Origin: Xenopus tropicalis
Lineage: Eukaryota; Chordata; Amphibia; Anura; Pipidae
Length of the DNA: 64,000 nt
Assembly (NCBI RefSeq): GCF_000004195.4
Contig: NC_030677.2
Span: 46,563,142 to 46,627,141, forward strand
Direction of reading: 5' to 3'
Part shown: positions 21,669 to 31,452 of the stretch, in pieces
Layout: each line of letters starts with the position of its first letter
Position numbering within the stretch: position 1 is the first letter of the stretch
The notes under the pieces: model-generated
Told to the model about the DNA's origin: nothing
What the model saw: the letters and a program-made list of their open reading frames with translations, nothing else
Database searches by the model: none
Position numbers and translations under genes: made by a program

Positions 21669-22897
21669 ACACAATTGTGTAGACTATACTTTGAAAGAAA
21701 CACATAATTTTCCACCCTCTTCCTTATGGTAAAACCACTTGTAAATGTAATGTGGTTTATAAACATGACATTTCTGTGTTAATATCTATGTGTGTTCCTG
21801 TTAAAATTGATTCAGTTTAAACAGACTCATGTTCTGTAATATTGCTTATTATACTATTCTATTGTTTGCATTTAGTTGTTGTTCATTTTGTTTATTGCAA
21901 TATCATTCCCAGTACGTATTGCATGTTTTTTGTTTTTATTTAGGTCCCCAGTTTCACATCATCCTAATAAATCAGTAAACTCTACAGACTTGTACTTTCA
22001 GTCTCATTTATTGAAGAGGAACAAGATATAGCTGTATGACAAATTGCACCCTACCTCAGGGTAACATAGTCAAAACTAAACATAATCTAAAAGTTGCCTG
22101 ACCACCAAGCTGGGACACTCCTAAGTGCTCAGGTCAACACAGAGCCTAAAAAAAAATCTAATTATTTTTGGAAAGTATAATTTGCGTACAGTTTGCAACA
22201 TTAAAAATCACTGAATGAAAATGTACATAAATATAATGAGAAATACATCACAATTAGAGGGATAAGCTATTTAAAAATTACACATACTGGATATTTTTTC
22301 AATGTGTTTGCAAATGTATTAAGGTTGCTACCACATTCTAAGAATGAAGCAATGAAAAGTGTCTGTACACGAAGCAATAAAAGCTACTGATTTGGGTCTT
22401 TCAAACCTAGTCAGCAGCTTATTAGCTGCTTATGGGGCCAGCCAGCAGGCCTGCCCATCCAATACACTGGCCAAAAATTGTCCAGATATCCATTGGGCAG
22501 GGTTGATTTTTCCATTGGGGTGCTGAGCACATCAGCATGTTGATGCAGTCTTCTCCACAATGGCCTGCAATCATTGGCCCTCGGGCCAAATATTCAGATC
22601 ACTCTAATATCACTCAGCTAAAGGTGGGCATAATGGGGAATAATCTGCTCATTTGGTGAGCTTTACATTGAACACAGGTTCATTTCAAGGCCCAAAGATA
22701 ATATATGTTAGAGATAAAGTTTGGGCACATGCATAAACATACATAACATATTTTAACTATCCACTATCTACTACATGAATAGCATTAATAAAGTATGATT
22801 AAAACCAATCAAAGTATGGCAATATTATGGAATTGATATCTAGGCAAGTGATAAAATGCATAAAGAGTAATGCTACACTATAAGCATAAATATATAG
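21669..22897. other. Non-coding stretch with an unresolved repeat fragment at about 22430-22690
   Basis: The segment with GGCCAGCCAGCAGGCCTGCC and CTAAAGGTGGGCATAATGGG reads like an old dispersed Xenopus repeat, but no inverted ends could be set. The rest is unique AT-rich sequence. Confidence 0.35.
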
Positions 22898-22899
22898 TA

Positions 22900-23216
22900 T
22901 AGGTTTGGACCCATTATTCAGAATGCTTTGGACCAAGGCTGTTCCGGATGAGAGATCTTTCCGTAATTTGGATCTCCATACCTTAAGTCTACTAAAAAAT
23001 CAAATTAAACTCAATAGGATTGTTTTGCCCCCAATAAGGATTACTTATATCTTAGTTGGGATCAATTACAAGGTACTGTTTTATTACTACAGAGAAAAAG
23101 GAAATCAGTTTTAAAATTCTATATTATTTGATTAAAATAGAGTCTATGGAAAACGGGCTTTCCGTAATTTGGAGCTTTCTGGATAACGGGTTTCCGGATA
23201 AGGGATCCCATACCTG
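22900..23216 (+). mobile_element. TA-flanked MITE, copy 1 (TTATCCGGAAACCCG family)
   Basis: The 317-bp element is flanked by TA (22898-22899, 23217-23218). It starts TAGGTTTGGACCCATTATTC and ends GGATAAGGGATCCCATACCTG. Inside are CTTTCCGTAATTTGGAGC and GATCAATTACAAGG blocks shared with 47600-47927. TA duplication with CAGG ends points to a Tc1/mariner-type mobiliser, though this is inferred from the duplication only. Confidence 0.85.
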
Positions 23217-23218
23217 TA

Positions 23219-23744
23219 CAAATTCCTCACCACTCTCATATTTATTTTTTTTGTAAATGCACATGTGCAATAGCTATTTTAGGACAACAAGCCTTTATCA
23301 CTTTGTTTGGTTGTTCTCCTAGCTTTTTCTACTCCATTGTCTGATCCTGACCTGGCTTGTTGACCTTTAGCTTTGTATTTTTCTTATTGGTATTCCCCTT
23401 GGCATCTAATAATTTATTTAAATGATTGGTTTAATTACACTTGATTTTGAATGTTATTTACAAAATCAATAAAGTATTCATTAAATATGTTACCTAAGTA
23501 AATTTGTGTTTGTGTCCACTAAATATATTTGTACGATATTATTTTTTGATTTGGGGGATTTATATTACTCAAATGCCCAGCCTACATTCCTCCAGATATA
23601 TGGCCTAAATGCCAGTGAACCAGGTTGTTCTGCCTAATGATCAAAAACTCTGAGTTGTTGTTAATTTGTTATGCATTATTACGTTTCATATCTCTCTTGA
23701 AAACCTCCATTGTGAATAAAACAGTCAATTGCGTGAATTCCCAC
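23219..23744. other. Non-coding stretch, nothing recognised
   Basis: AT-rich unique sequence with no repeat borders or exons. Confidence 0.5.
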
Positions 23745-23760
23745 TTTCTCTCTTTCTCAA

Positions 23761-23840
<80 letters not shown>
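23745..23840. repeat. Compound CT then TA microsatellite
   Basis: About 60 bp of TC repeats passes directly into 33 bp of TA repeats at about 23808. The plus-strand Ser-Leu-rich frame over it is an artefact. Confidence 0.95.
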
Positions 23841-23845
<5 letters not shown>

Positions 23846-26032
23846 GCTTTCTGTTTTATTTCTACTAACTGATGTGAATATAGTGAATTTTCTGAGAGTT
23901 ACTTCTTTATCTCTGTAAGCTCCAACTTTCAGTCTGGGACACAATAGCTATGGTAGATTGAAGAAAGCAATCCTTTGCAGTTCTAGCAAACTAACAATAT
24001 ACAATTATTAGATATATACATTTCAAGACATTCTTTTCTATCTATAGTTTTTATTATGTGACAGAATATTAAGAACATTAAGGGTGAGTAAAACTATCTT
24101 TAAAGAAAGAATATTTTAGCGTGTGATAAATATAATTCTAAGCTTAAGTAGTGTTTTAGTGTTCTTTTTATCTTGATTCATCTAGGTTTCCAACCCTTTG
24201 GGACATTTTTTCTGTTGTAGCTGCACTTTTTTCATGTATGGCAACCAAATATTAAAAAAAAGTCTACAAATTCAACAACCATTGATTGAAACTTCCCGCT
24301 GTGCTGAAAACTGAAACCTGTAGTAGTTTATTTAGTACCGCACACTCATTTAAAAAAAAAAAAAAAAGAAAAAGAAAGCTTATATAAGGAAGATTTTAAC
24401 ATTTCAGCAGAGTTTCAATCTATAAATCACACACATTCTGAACTTGTTTGGTCCATTAGGAGCTCTACGCCAAAATCTTAGAATCTGAAACTACTGTATC
24501 TGCTGGTTTATTAAAATTCCAGCCTATTTTTGATGTATCTTGATTTATATAACTCTTACCCAGTATGACTCTTCTATTTTTTTATCTACCAGCTGAACTT
24601 CTGCCACTTCAAACCAGAGCTGCCCTTTATTCAGCTCTCCGTTCTTGCAAAGCTGTACGATCTGAAAATCTGCAATGCGAGTTACTGTTCTTTCAAGATA
24701 ATTTCCTGATTTTTAGGCATGAATAGACTATAAAATAAATAATTCATGAAAATAAATGAATATAATGGTTACTATTTACTTTCCCGTGTATCACATCTGT
24801 GTTTGGTAAATGCAAACAACATAATCATAATAAGTTTACTTGCTTTTTTAGGCAGTTATTGCTATAATATACACATCTAATTTTGGGAAGCAATCTGTGA
24901 TTGCCGATTTATTAAAAAATCACATCTATAAGTATTTATCATGGAATTAGAAATGCTTTTCAGGCCATTATAATAAATTTCTACCTGTAGCGAACTGAAA
25001 AACTTTCCTGCTTACATAAACAGCTGTGTCTAATATCCCACTGTAAATTAGTGCTTTGCATTTTTATATCGATATTAGGATCAACAAATATGCATCAAGT
25101 GATTTTGTCTATGCCAGCCAGTGCCCATAACTAGCTAAACTTTCTGATGCCAGAAGTAACAATGTGGCATCAGCTGTTCCAAGTTTACTTTCAGCAATTG
25201 CTCAAATTAGATATTAATGAGCTTTCTTTACAGTCCAATCCTCGGTAGCCAGCTGGTGTGATTGCAAAAAGGAATATTCCTATTTTACATTTCGTTTATT
25301 TTTCATTAATCACACTGAAAACTCTCTCCAGCTAATGAAAAAAAAACTACTGAAGAGGTTGCATAAACTGAATAATTTGAAATAATAAAGAAATGCACTA
25401 CATGAGTTTGAAACCTTGTTCTGGATTAAAAATCCAGCACATGGTTTTGAATGCATTGGCAGATAAAATGTAGTCCTGGGGCACAGGGACTGCCATGATG
25501 CGAGTTAAGAAACTCGTCTCAGGTGGCAGCAACGCAAAAGTTACCAGGGGTGGCAAAAAGCCTCTTGTTTTGGGGGGCAAGGTGGGGCGAATTGGAGGAG
25601 CCCCTGGGTAGTGAGTGACCTGTGATGTGTGTGGGGCTTGGGTTCTGGAAATATTTTTTTTTTCAGGGGGCCAGGGCCCACAAAGGTATGCCACTGACTG
25701 CCATGCTATATTACTTGCATGTGTAAATGACTTAGAAGGGTAGCAGGATGAGGGATGCTTATATGCCCCCCCCATTCCTGTCTATAATGCTGCAAAACAC
25801 AGGTAGTGCTGTACTCATCGCAAAGTATTGTTGTCCACAGTGGGAGAGAGTATAGCATATAAAAAACATGGAAGCACACACTACTAATCATTATATATAA
25901 ATATATATAATGATAAAAGCATAATGTGCAAACATTTTAACTGTAACAATAAGGCCATAATTATCATCAATTACAGTGAAGCTTAGCTCTCTCTCTGTCC
26001 TTATGCAATGACTTGCAAAATTGCATTACTTT
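23841..26032. other. Unique sequence, possible conserved non-coding DNA at 24590-25370, repeat-like block at 25480-25700
   Basis: No exon or MITE border found. The part 24590-25370 has many TAAT-type words (GATATTAATGAGC, TTCATTAATCACAC, CAGCTAATGA) and looks unlike the simple AT-rich flanks. The part 25480-25700 is purine-rich (CCAGGGGTGGC, TTGGGGGGCAAGG) and resembles an old dispersed repeat. The 125-codon minus frame at 25398-25775 spans it and has no family resemblance. Confidence 0.25.
25887..25914. repeat. 28-bp TA-rich hairpin
   Basis: ATCATTATATATA and its exact complement are separated by AA. Probably a simple-sequence inversion. Confidence 0.8.
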
Positions 26033-26979
26033 GGGCCTTGTTTATTAGAATTTGTGTAATTTTGTGTATTTTATTATAATGCAAATAAAACTCCAGTGTT
26101 TGGTTATTTATTAAAAAAGTGAAAGAATAAAACTGAAAAAAAAAAACTTTTTGTTACTCATCCTTTGTAATGGGTCTACAAGCTCAAAAAAATGTACTCG
26201 AATTGTTTATATTTTGCTTTGGACAGCTCCAATTGAACACATAGGGGCCCATTTACTTACTCACGAATGGGCCGAATGCGTCCGATTGCGGTTTTTTCGT
26301 AATGATCAGTATTTTGCGATTTTTTCGGAAAATTATTGCGACTTTTTCGTTACCAATACGATTTTTGCGGAAAAACGCGAGTTTTTCGTAGCCATTCCGA
26401 AAGTTGTGATTTTTTCGTAGCGTTAAAACTTGCGCAAAAAGTTGCGATTTTTTCGTAGTGTTAAAACTTGCGCAAAACGTCGCGCCTTTTAAGTTTTAAC
26501 GCTACGAAAAAAGTGCAACTTTTCGCACAAGTTTTAACGCTACGAAAAAATCGCAACTTTCGGAATGGCTACGAAAAACTCGCGTTTTTCGCGCAAATCG
26601 TATTGGTAACAAAAAAGTCGCGATAATTTCCGAAAAGTCGTAAAGGCGCCGAAAAAATCGCAAAAAATACGAAAAAGTCGCAAAATGTTCGTTTTCCAAT
26701 CGGAATTTTTCCAATTCGGTCGGAATTCGTGTCTTAGTAAATCAGCCCCATAGTTTTTTGAGTTTACATACTCGAAAAGCTTGAACAATTTGAGTTTAAA
26801 AATATGGCTTGACTTGGCCTAAGACAACATTGACTATAGAAACTTGCAAGCTTTTAGATGGCAAATTTTTACATTTGAGGTTTTTTTTTACACATTTTTT
26901 TTACACTTAATAGATACCAGAAATTTGAGTTGTTGAAACATGATTCAAAGTCAAATTCGAACGATGATAAATCTTCCCC
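26033..26979. repeat. AT-rich foldback repeat split by a nested MITE
   Basis: The left part runs from GGGCCTTGTTTATTAG, and the right part ends GATGATAAATCTTCCCC. The two halves share GGGTCTACAAGCTC and CAAGCTTTTAGATGG with the relatives at 11830 and 41233. The interruption at 26244-26749 is a complete foldback MITE with its own ATA duplication, so this element was there first. Confidence 0.6.
26244..26749. mobile_element. Foldback MITE nested in another repeat, ATA duplication
   Basis: The 506-bp element starts GGGGCCCATTTACTTACTC and ends TTAGTAAATCAGCCCC. ATA lies on each side (26241-26243, 26750-26752). The interior is a long inverted repeat with CGAAAAACTCGCG and GTTTTAACGCTACG, including a doubled TTTTCGTAG...TTAAAACTTGCGC block. 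Frames at 26502-26788 come from the inverted repeat. Confidence 0.88.
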
Positions 26980-27132
26980 TGCTTGTTCATTCAATAAGCA
27001 CTTGCATCCAGAGCAGAGCTGCACTCTGAGTTTTACCCTCAATTAACACAGTGTTTCAAAACAGAAACACAGAATCTAAAATGTGTATTAAGGAAGTTTC
27101 ACCACAAACAGTATCCAAAATGTTCACACTCT

Positions 27133-27615
27133 GGGGTAGATTTACCAAAGTACGAATTTTCGCCAATTAAAAGCACGATTAGAAAAAAATCGGACTAACC
27201 ATGATAATTTCTGGCGTTAATTGCGCGAAAATTTCATGGTCGCACGAAAATATTGCGGTGGGATCTGAAAGTTACAAAATTGGCACTCTTGGAAAGCAAT
27301 AATGTGTTTCCAAGAGGATGAGGGGATTAACTTGTCCTTAAAGGACAGGCTGTCACTAACTATTCCTCTACTATTCTAACCCTCCATAGGACTCAATGGT
27401 ACTTGACAGATCAAACCTGTTGAATTTTTATTTTACAAAAAAAAGTTAACTAAACATTAATAAGTCACGAACTATGGGAGTTATTTTCAAAAAACTCTTC
27501 TGAGAATAATAACAAAAAATCGAGTTCTGGTGAAAACCCACTTGTGAATTTCGAAATTATCTAGGAGTAAGAAAAAATCCAACTTTATCTCATAATTGCT
27601 TAGTAAATGTGCCCC
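27133..27615. mobile_element. Diverged foldback MITE (GGGGxAGATTTACC family)
   Basis: It starts GGGGTAGATTTACCAAAG and ends TTAGTAAATGTGCCCC. It holds a single CCATAGGACTCAATGG block like the ones amplified at 30519-31246, and a local hairpin GGATTAACTTGTCCTTAAAGG. The flanking triplets do not match, so this copy is old. Confidence 0.65.
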
Positions 27616-28645
27616 TTTGTGTCTGAATCTACTTTAGACCAAAACTGCGGCATTTGGCTTTTACACTAAACTGACTGGTCTAGGAAACCATACAAATTCC
27701 AAAAATGTTAATGTCAAATAAATCACCTTCTCCGAATTGTTTATGTCAGAGGCTCATGTCAGACTAGCAAAGGCTGTGTTATGTGTGATAACTACTGTAG
27801 CACTGAAAAGTAAATGTTTTTCTCATCTAAAAGATAATTTAACATCTGCTGTGGCAGTAAAGCAAAACAGATTTTCAGTGTGACAGGCAATACAGTGAGG
27901 CTTAACTACTGTGCTAAATTTGCTCTTCTATACTGTAACATAGGGAGTGTTGTAGTTGTTGAAGTTAGGACTTTCCACAGCAACTCATGTATCTAGCCCT
28001 CTTAAGGAAGCTTGCACACTGATTGCCCCTATATACTATCCCAGAACTGATTTTATCATTCCACCCCCAGAAATACAAATTGCTTCACTAATTCCTTTGG
28101 TGCATATTTTTTTCTCACTTTCATGTACATATATTTCCGTAATTCTTGTTTACCTTCAAGAACAAACTTGCCAATTCCACTCCCACTAGTGCACATGTAC
28201 CAGTTATACCCCCGTCAGTGTATTTTGTAGCTCCCCACATGTCTTTAGACACCTTTTCTTAGTTTTCTCTAAATCACCTACTTCATCTTTCCTTTAGTCT
28301 TAGTTCATTTACCCCTTCCTTAAACGTAAACTCGTGTCAAGTAATTTTTGCTGATTTCTTGCACCTCATGTTGTCTTGCCTTGTTAATGATAATGAGGGT
28401 AAAACGCAGCAGATATTGACATTACTTAAAGCAGATGTAGAGGTCCAGGCTATTTAAAATTTATGACATCATACAATGATGTCTATGGAGCCCTTGAACA
28501 GACTAGCGGTCATGGGAGGGCTACATGTGACCTGCGGGCCTCCAGCTGTACAGGTCTGATCTAGATTTCCCCCCTTTATTTCTATAAGTCTAATATTTTT
28601 ATTAGGTAATTATGTTTCAATTTGGTCAGAGCTCCCTATCTGCCG
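27616..28645. other. Non-coding stretch, nothing certain
   Basis: Unique sequence with no exons. The block near 28500 (GGGAGGGCTACATGTGACC, GGGCCTCCAGCTGTACAGG) reads like a degraded dispersed repeat but borders are not visible. Confidence 0.4.
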
Positions 28646-28649
28646 TTAA

Positions 28650-29164
28650 AGGAGACATATTGGATAAATGGGAAAAAAAGGTAATTTTGTAGGCAATTAT
28701 GAATAATATCCGGTGCTGGTTTCCCTTTGGGCTAAACATTAACCCTATCTGTAACAATGGCCCCTTTATTGGAGCTCCCTTTAGATCCTCTCACTTCTCT
28801 GTCCGAGTTTGAAATGAAGAGTGGGCGTGTCCTAACGGTCCCTGCCAGAAGCACAGTAGGAGGGGGGGAGCCAATCACAGCCCTGCAGTCACACAAGCAC
28901 AGACAGGCTTTAGTTCCCTATCAGGTCAGCCTAGCTGCTGATTGGTTCCTATCCTACAGTGCAGGGTACGGAGGGCCGCCGGCTCCCCAGCTCATCCAGA
29001 GAATTCAGCCAGCAGGAAGTGGCACAGATGGGCGGGGCTAGTGGGGTTTGGGGGAATTTCTCAATAAATCAGTCTGAAACACAACTTTTTTAAGCACAAT
29101 CCTTCTATATCTAGAGGAGTATAATTCCCTGGTACATTCATCATTTTTATAGGATATGTCTCCT
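28650..29164. mobile_element. TTAA-flanked element of 515 bp
   Basis: TTAA flanks both sides (28646-28649, 29165-29168). The inverted ends are AGGAGACATATTGG and ATATGTCTCCT, 11 bp identical. The interior from 28780 to 29045 is clearly more GC-rich than the surroundings and contains two CCAATCACA / GATTGGTTCC blocks. The proline- and glycine-rich 94-codon frame at 28757-29041 lies in this GC-rich core and has no family resemblance. The superfamily is piggyBac or Kolobok by duplication type. Confidence 0.85.
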
Positions 29165-29168
29165 TTAA

Positions 29169-29692
29169 ACAAAAAATATCCTCCCTTCTCTAAGCAACAG
29201 CCTTTAAGCGCATTATTATTAGGGGCTTCTAAGTGGACAGATAATCAGTAATCAATTTATTACTAATCAAAGAGATAACAGAAAATGCCTGTTTATTGGA
29301 ATCACTCACTTAGTGATGTACATACACTGCATTCCTTATCTAGAAATGTACCAGCAGTTACTTATTTCTGTTACTTGAAAATTATTTTAAAGGGTGTTTT
29401 TCTATTCTATTTATTAACAATAGTTTAATTAAAAAACATCTATCATATTGTTTTTCTCTACACAGAAACATTGCCATTCTTATGACAAAATCTAAAATTA
29501 GAAATGTAATATGTATTGCATAGAGAGGAATCATTAGTTTTCCTACATACAAAAAACTTCAAAGATGTAAAGCTAAAACTGTTTATTGGGAAATGCCTAT
29601 ATTTGTTAGTGTTAATATAGAATGTTTGAAACTGAAATGGATTTTAAAAGAGATATTTATTGTAAATGTATGTGTATTGTATCCAGCTTTAT
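29169..29692. other. Non-coding stretch, nothing recognised
   Basis: AT-rich unique sequence with no borders or exons. Confidence 0.5.
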
Positions 29693-29956
29693 GGGGGTGA
29701 TTTATTCATGTTGGAATCCAAAGTTTTGCACAATTTTGAATTATGGTTCCCAAAATGTTCGACATTTATTAAGCGCAAAAAAATTTAAAAACTCAAATGT
29801 AGAACTTCAGCATCTAAAAGCTTGCAAGTTCATGCTTTTTCAATTTGGATCTTTTAATAAGTGACTAGACATTCGCACTTTTAGAGAAAGTGGGTTTAGT
29901 GGTGGTTTCGAAAAACTCTAAAACCACAAGAATCAGAATGTAGATAAATGCCCCCC
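29693..29956. mobile_element. Foldback MITE (GGGGTGATTTATT family)
   Basis: It starts GGGGGTGATTTATTCATG and ends TAGATAAATGCCCCC, an inverted terminal repeat. It contains ATCTAAAAGCTTGCAAG, the internal motif of the AT-rich foldback family at 11830, 26033 and 41233. No target-site duplication was found. Confidence 0.6.
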
Positions 29957-30235
29957 TAAATGTAAGAAAAGTGGTGGATAACAGGTATTGATTCAATGTT
30001 GCTGTAATAAATGTTATGTAAGTGCTTCGTAACTGGCCTTTCAGTTACAGTTAAAGTGTAAGTGTAAAGAGATATCTGAAGACCATATACAAAAATACAT
30101 CCAAACAGAATTCATGTCATTAGCTTTTCCCTACTAACTGGAAAAGCTAACAAAATCAACTAGAAAGGGAAGTTTAAAGACAAACTTCATGTTGGTTTAA
30201 AAAACTGAAGTCACTGAATGAAATCAGTTATGGGT

Positions 30236-30441
30236 CCGCCCGTTTTTTCTAACCTTGGACCACAGTTATATAGTTAAAACCACAAAGTAGGGACCCTGGT
30301 TTTAATAGTGTCTGAATGGCAGCAATTTAAATTTCCCCATTGAAAGTCAATGAGTGACATCTGATTGGCGGTTGGTAGCTCCACCCACTTTTTCTAATCT
30401 GAAACTGCAGTTACACAGTGACTAACTGCAAGTTTAGGGAA
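30236..30441. repeat. Satellite-like repeat, about 1.4 copies of a 145-bp unit
   Basis: CCGCCCGTTTTTTCTAACC at 30236 recurs as CCACCCACTTTTTCTAATC at 30381. ACCACAGTTATATAG and AGGGACCCTGG follow the first start, and TGCAGTTACACAGTG and AGGGAACATG the second. GGCGGTTGGTAGCTC precedes the second start. It reads like a Xenopus tandem repeat I have seen in longer arrays; here only a fragment is present. Confidence 0.7.
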
Positions 30442-30518
30442 CATGTTCATATCCGAACGATCGTAAGCGGCGGGAAAACCTTTCTGACTTTGATCCATCT
30501 GTGCATGTTTTTGGAAGC

Positions 30519-31246
30519 CTCCCATAGGACTCAATGGCACTCTGCAGCTCCAACCTGGCCCAAGGAAAGTCTCCCATAGGACTCAATGGCACTCTGCAGC
30601 TCCAACCCGGCCCAAGGAAAGTCTCCCATAGGGCTCAATGGCACTCTGCAGCTCCAACCCGGCCCAAGGAAAGTCTCCCATAGGGCTCAATGGCACTCTG
30701 CAGCTCCAACCCGGCCCAAGGAAAGTCTCCCATAGGGCTCAATGGCACTCTGCAGCTCCAACCTGGCCCAAGGAAAGTCTCCCATAGGGCTCAATGGCAC
30801 TCTGCAGCTCCAACCTGGCCCAAGGAAAGTCTCCCATAGGGCTCAATGGCACTCTGCAGCTCCAACCTGGCCCAAGGAAAGTCTCCCATAGGGCTCAATG
30901 GCACTCTGCAGCTCCAACCTGGCCCAAGGAAAGTCTCCCATAGGGCTCAATGGCACTCTGCAGCTCCAACCTGGCCCAAGGAAAGTCTCCCATAGGGCTC
31001 AATGGCACTCTGCAGCTCCAACCTGGCCCAAGGAAAGTCTCCCATAGGGCTCAATGGCACTCTGCAGCTCCAACCCCGCCCAAGGAAAGTCTCCCATAGG
31101 GCTCAATGGCACTCTGCAGCTCCAACCTGGCCCAAGGAAAGCCTCCCATAGGACTCAATGGCACTCTGCAGCTCCAACCTGGCCCAAGGAAAGTCTCCCA
31201 TAGGGCTCAATGGCACTCTGCAGCTCCAACCTGGCCCAAGGAAAGT
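30519..31246. repeat. Minisatellite: 14 exact-length copies of a 52-bp unit
   Basis: Units begin CTCCCATAGG at 30519 and every 52 bp to 31195. The array is exactly 728 bp long with no indel. Each unit holds CTCAATGGCACTCTGCAGC and TCCAACCTGGCCCAAGG. Variants are patterned: AGGACTC in units 1, 2 and 13, AGGGCTC elsewhere; CCCGG in units 2-4, CCTGG in most others, and CCCCG in unit 11. A single copy of the unit lies inside the foldback MITE at 17374-17436 (opposite strand), and a partial one at 27388. The array therefore grew from MITE sequence. Confidence 0.97.
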
Positions 31247-31452
31247 CATGATACCAAAGCTTGAATGAATCTGAAACTTTCGTACTCGGTGCTACAAATA
31301 CGAGTTTGTCACACAAATTGTCACACAAATAGTCACAAAGTACGAAAAAGTTTTGCAAATTAACAAAAAAGTCGCAAAAAATACGCACAGTATGAAAACT
31401 ATGAAAAAATTTTTTGCATTCAAAAACAATCGTACTTTGATAAATGTGCCCC
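31247..31452. mobile_element. Right end of the foldback MITE that carries the 52-bp array
   Basis: After the array come CTTGAATGAATCTGAAAC, TTTCGTACTCGG, CGCAAAAAATACG and the end TGATAAATGTGCCCC. In the 17222 copy the same order is seen on the other strand. The left half before 30519 (ATATCCGAACGATCGTAAGC) is partly preserved, but the GGGG left terminus is not recognisable. Confidence 0.7.

Noticed and set aside
25398..25775. 125-codon minus-strand frame rich in Pro and Ser
   Set aside because: No recognisable family, and it spans a purine-rich repeat-like block.
28757..29041. 94-codon frame in a GC-rich block
   Set aside because: Inside the TTAA-flanked element, no family resemblance. GC-rich sequence lacks stops by chance.
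30519..31246. CRISPR-like regular array
   Set aside because: Units are directly contiguous with no unique spacers, and the organism is a vertebrate; it is a minisatellite.
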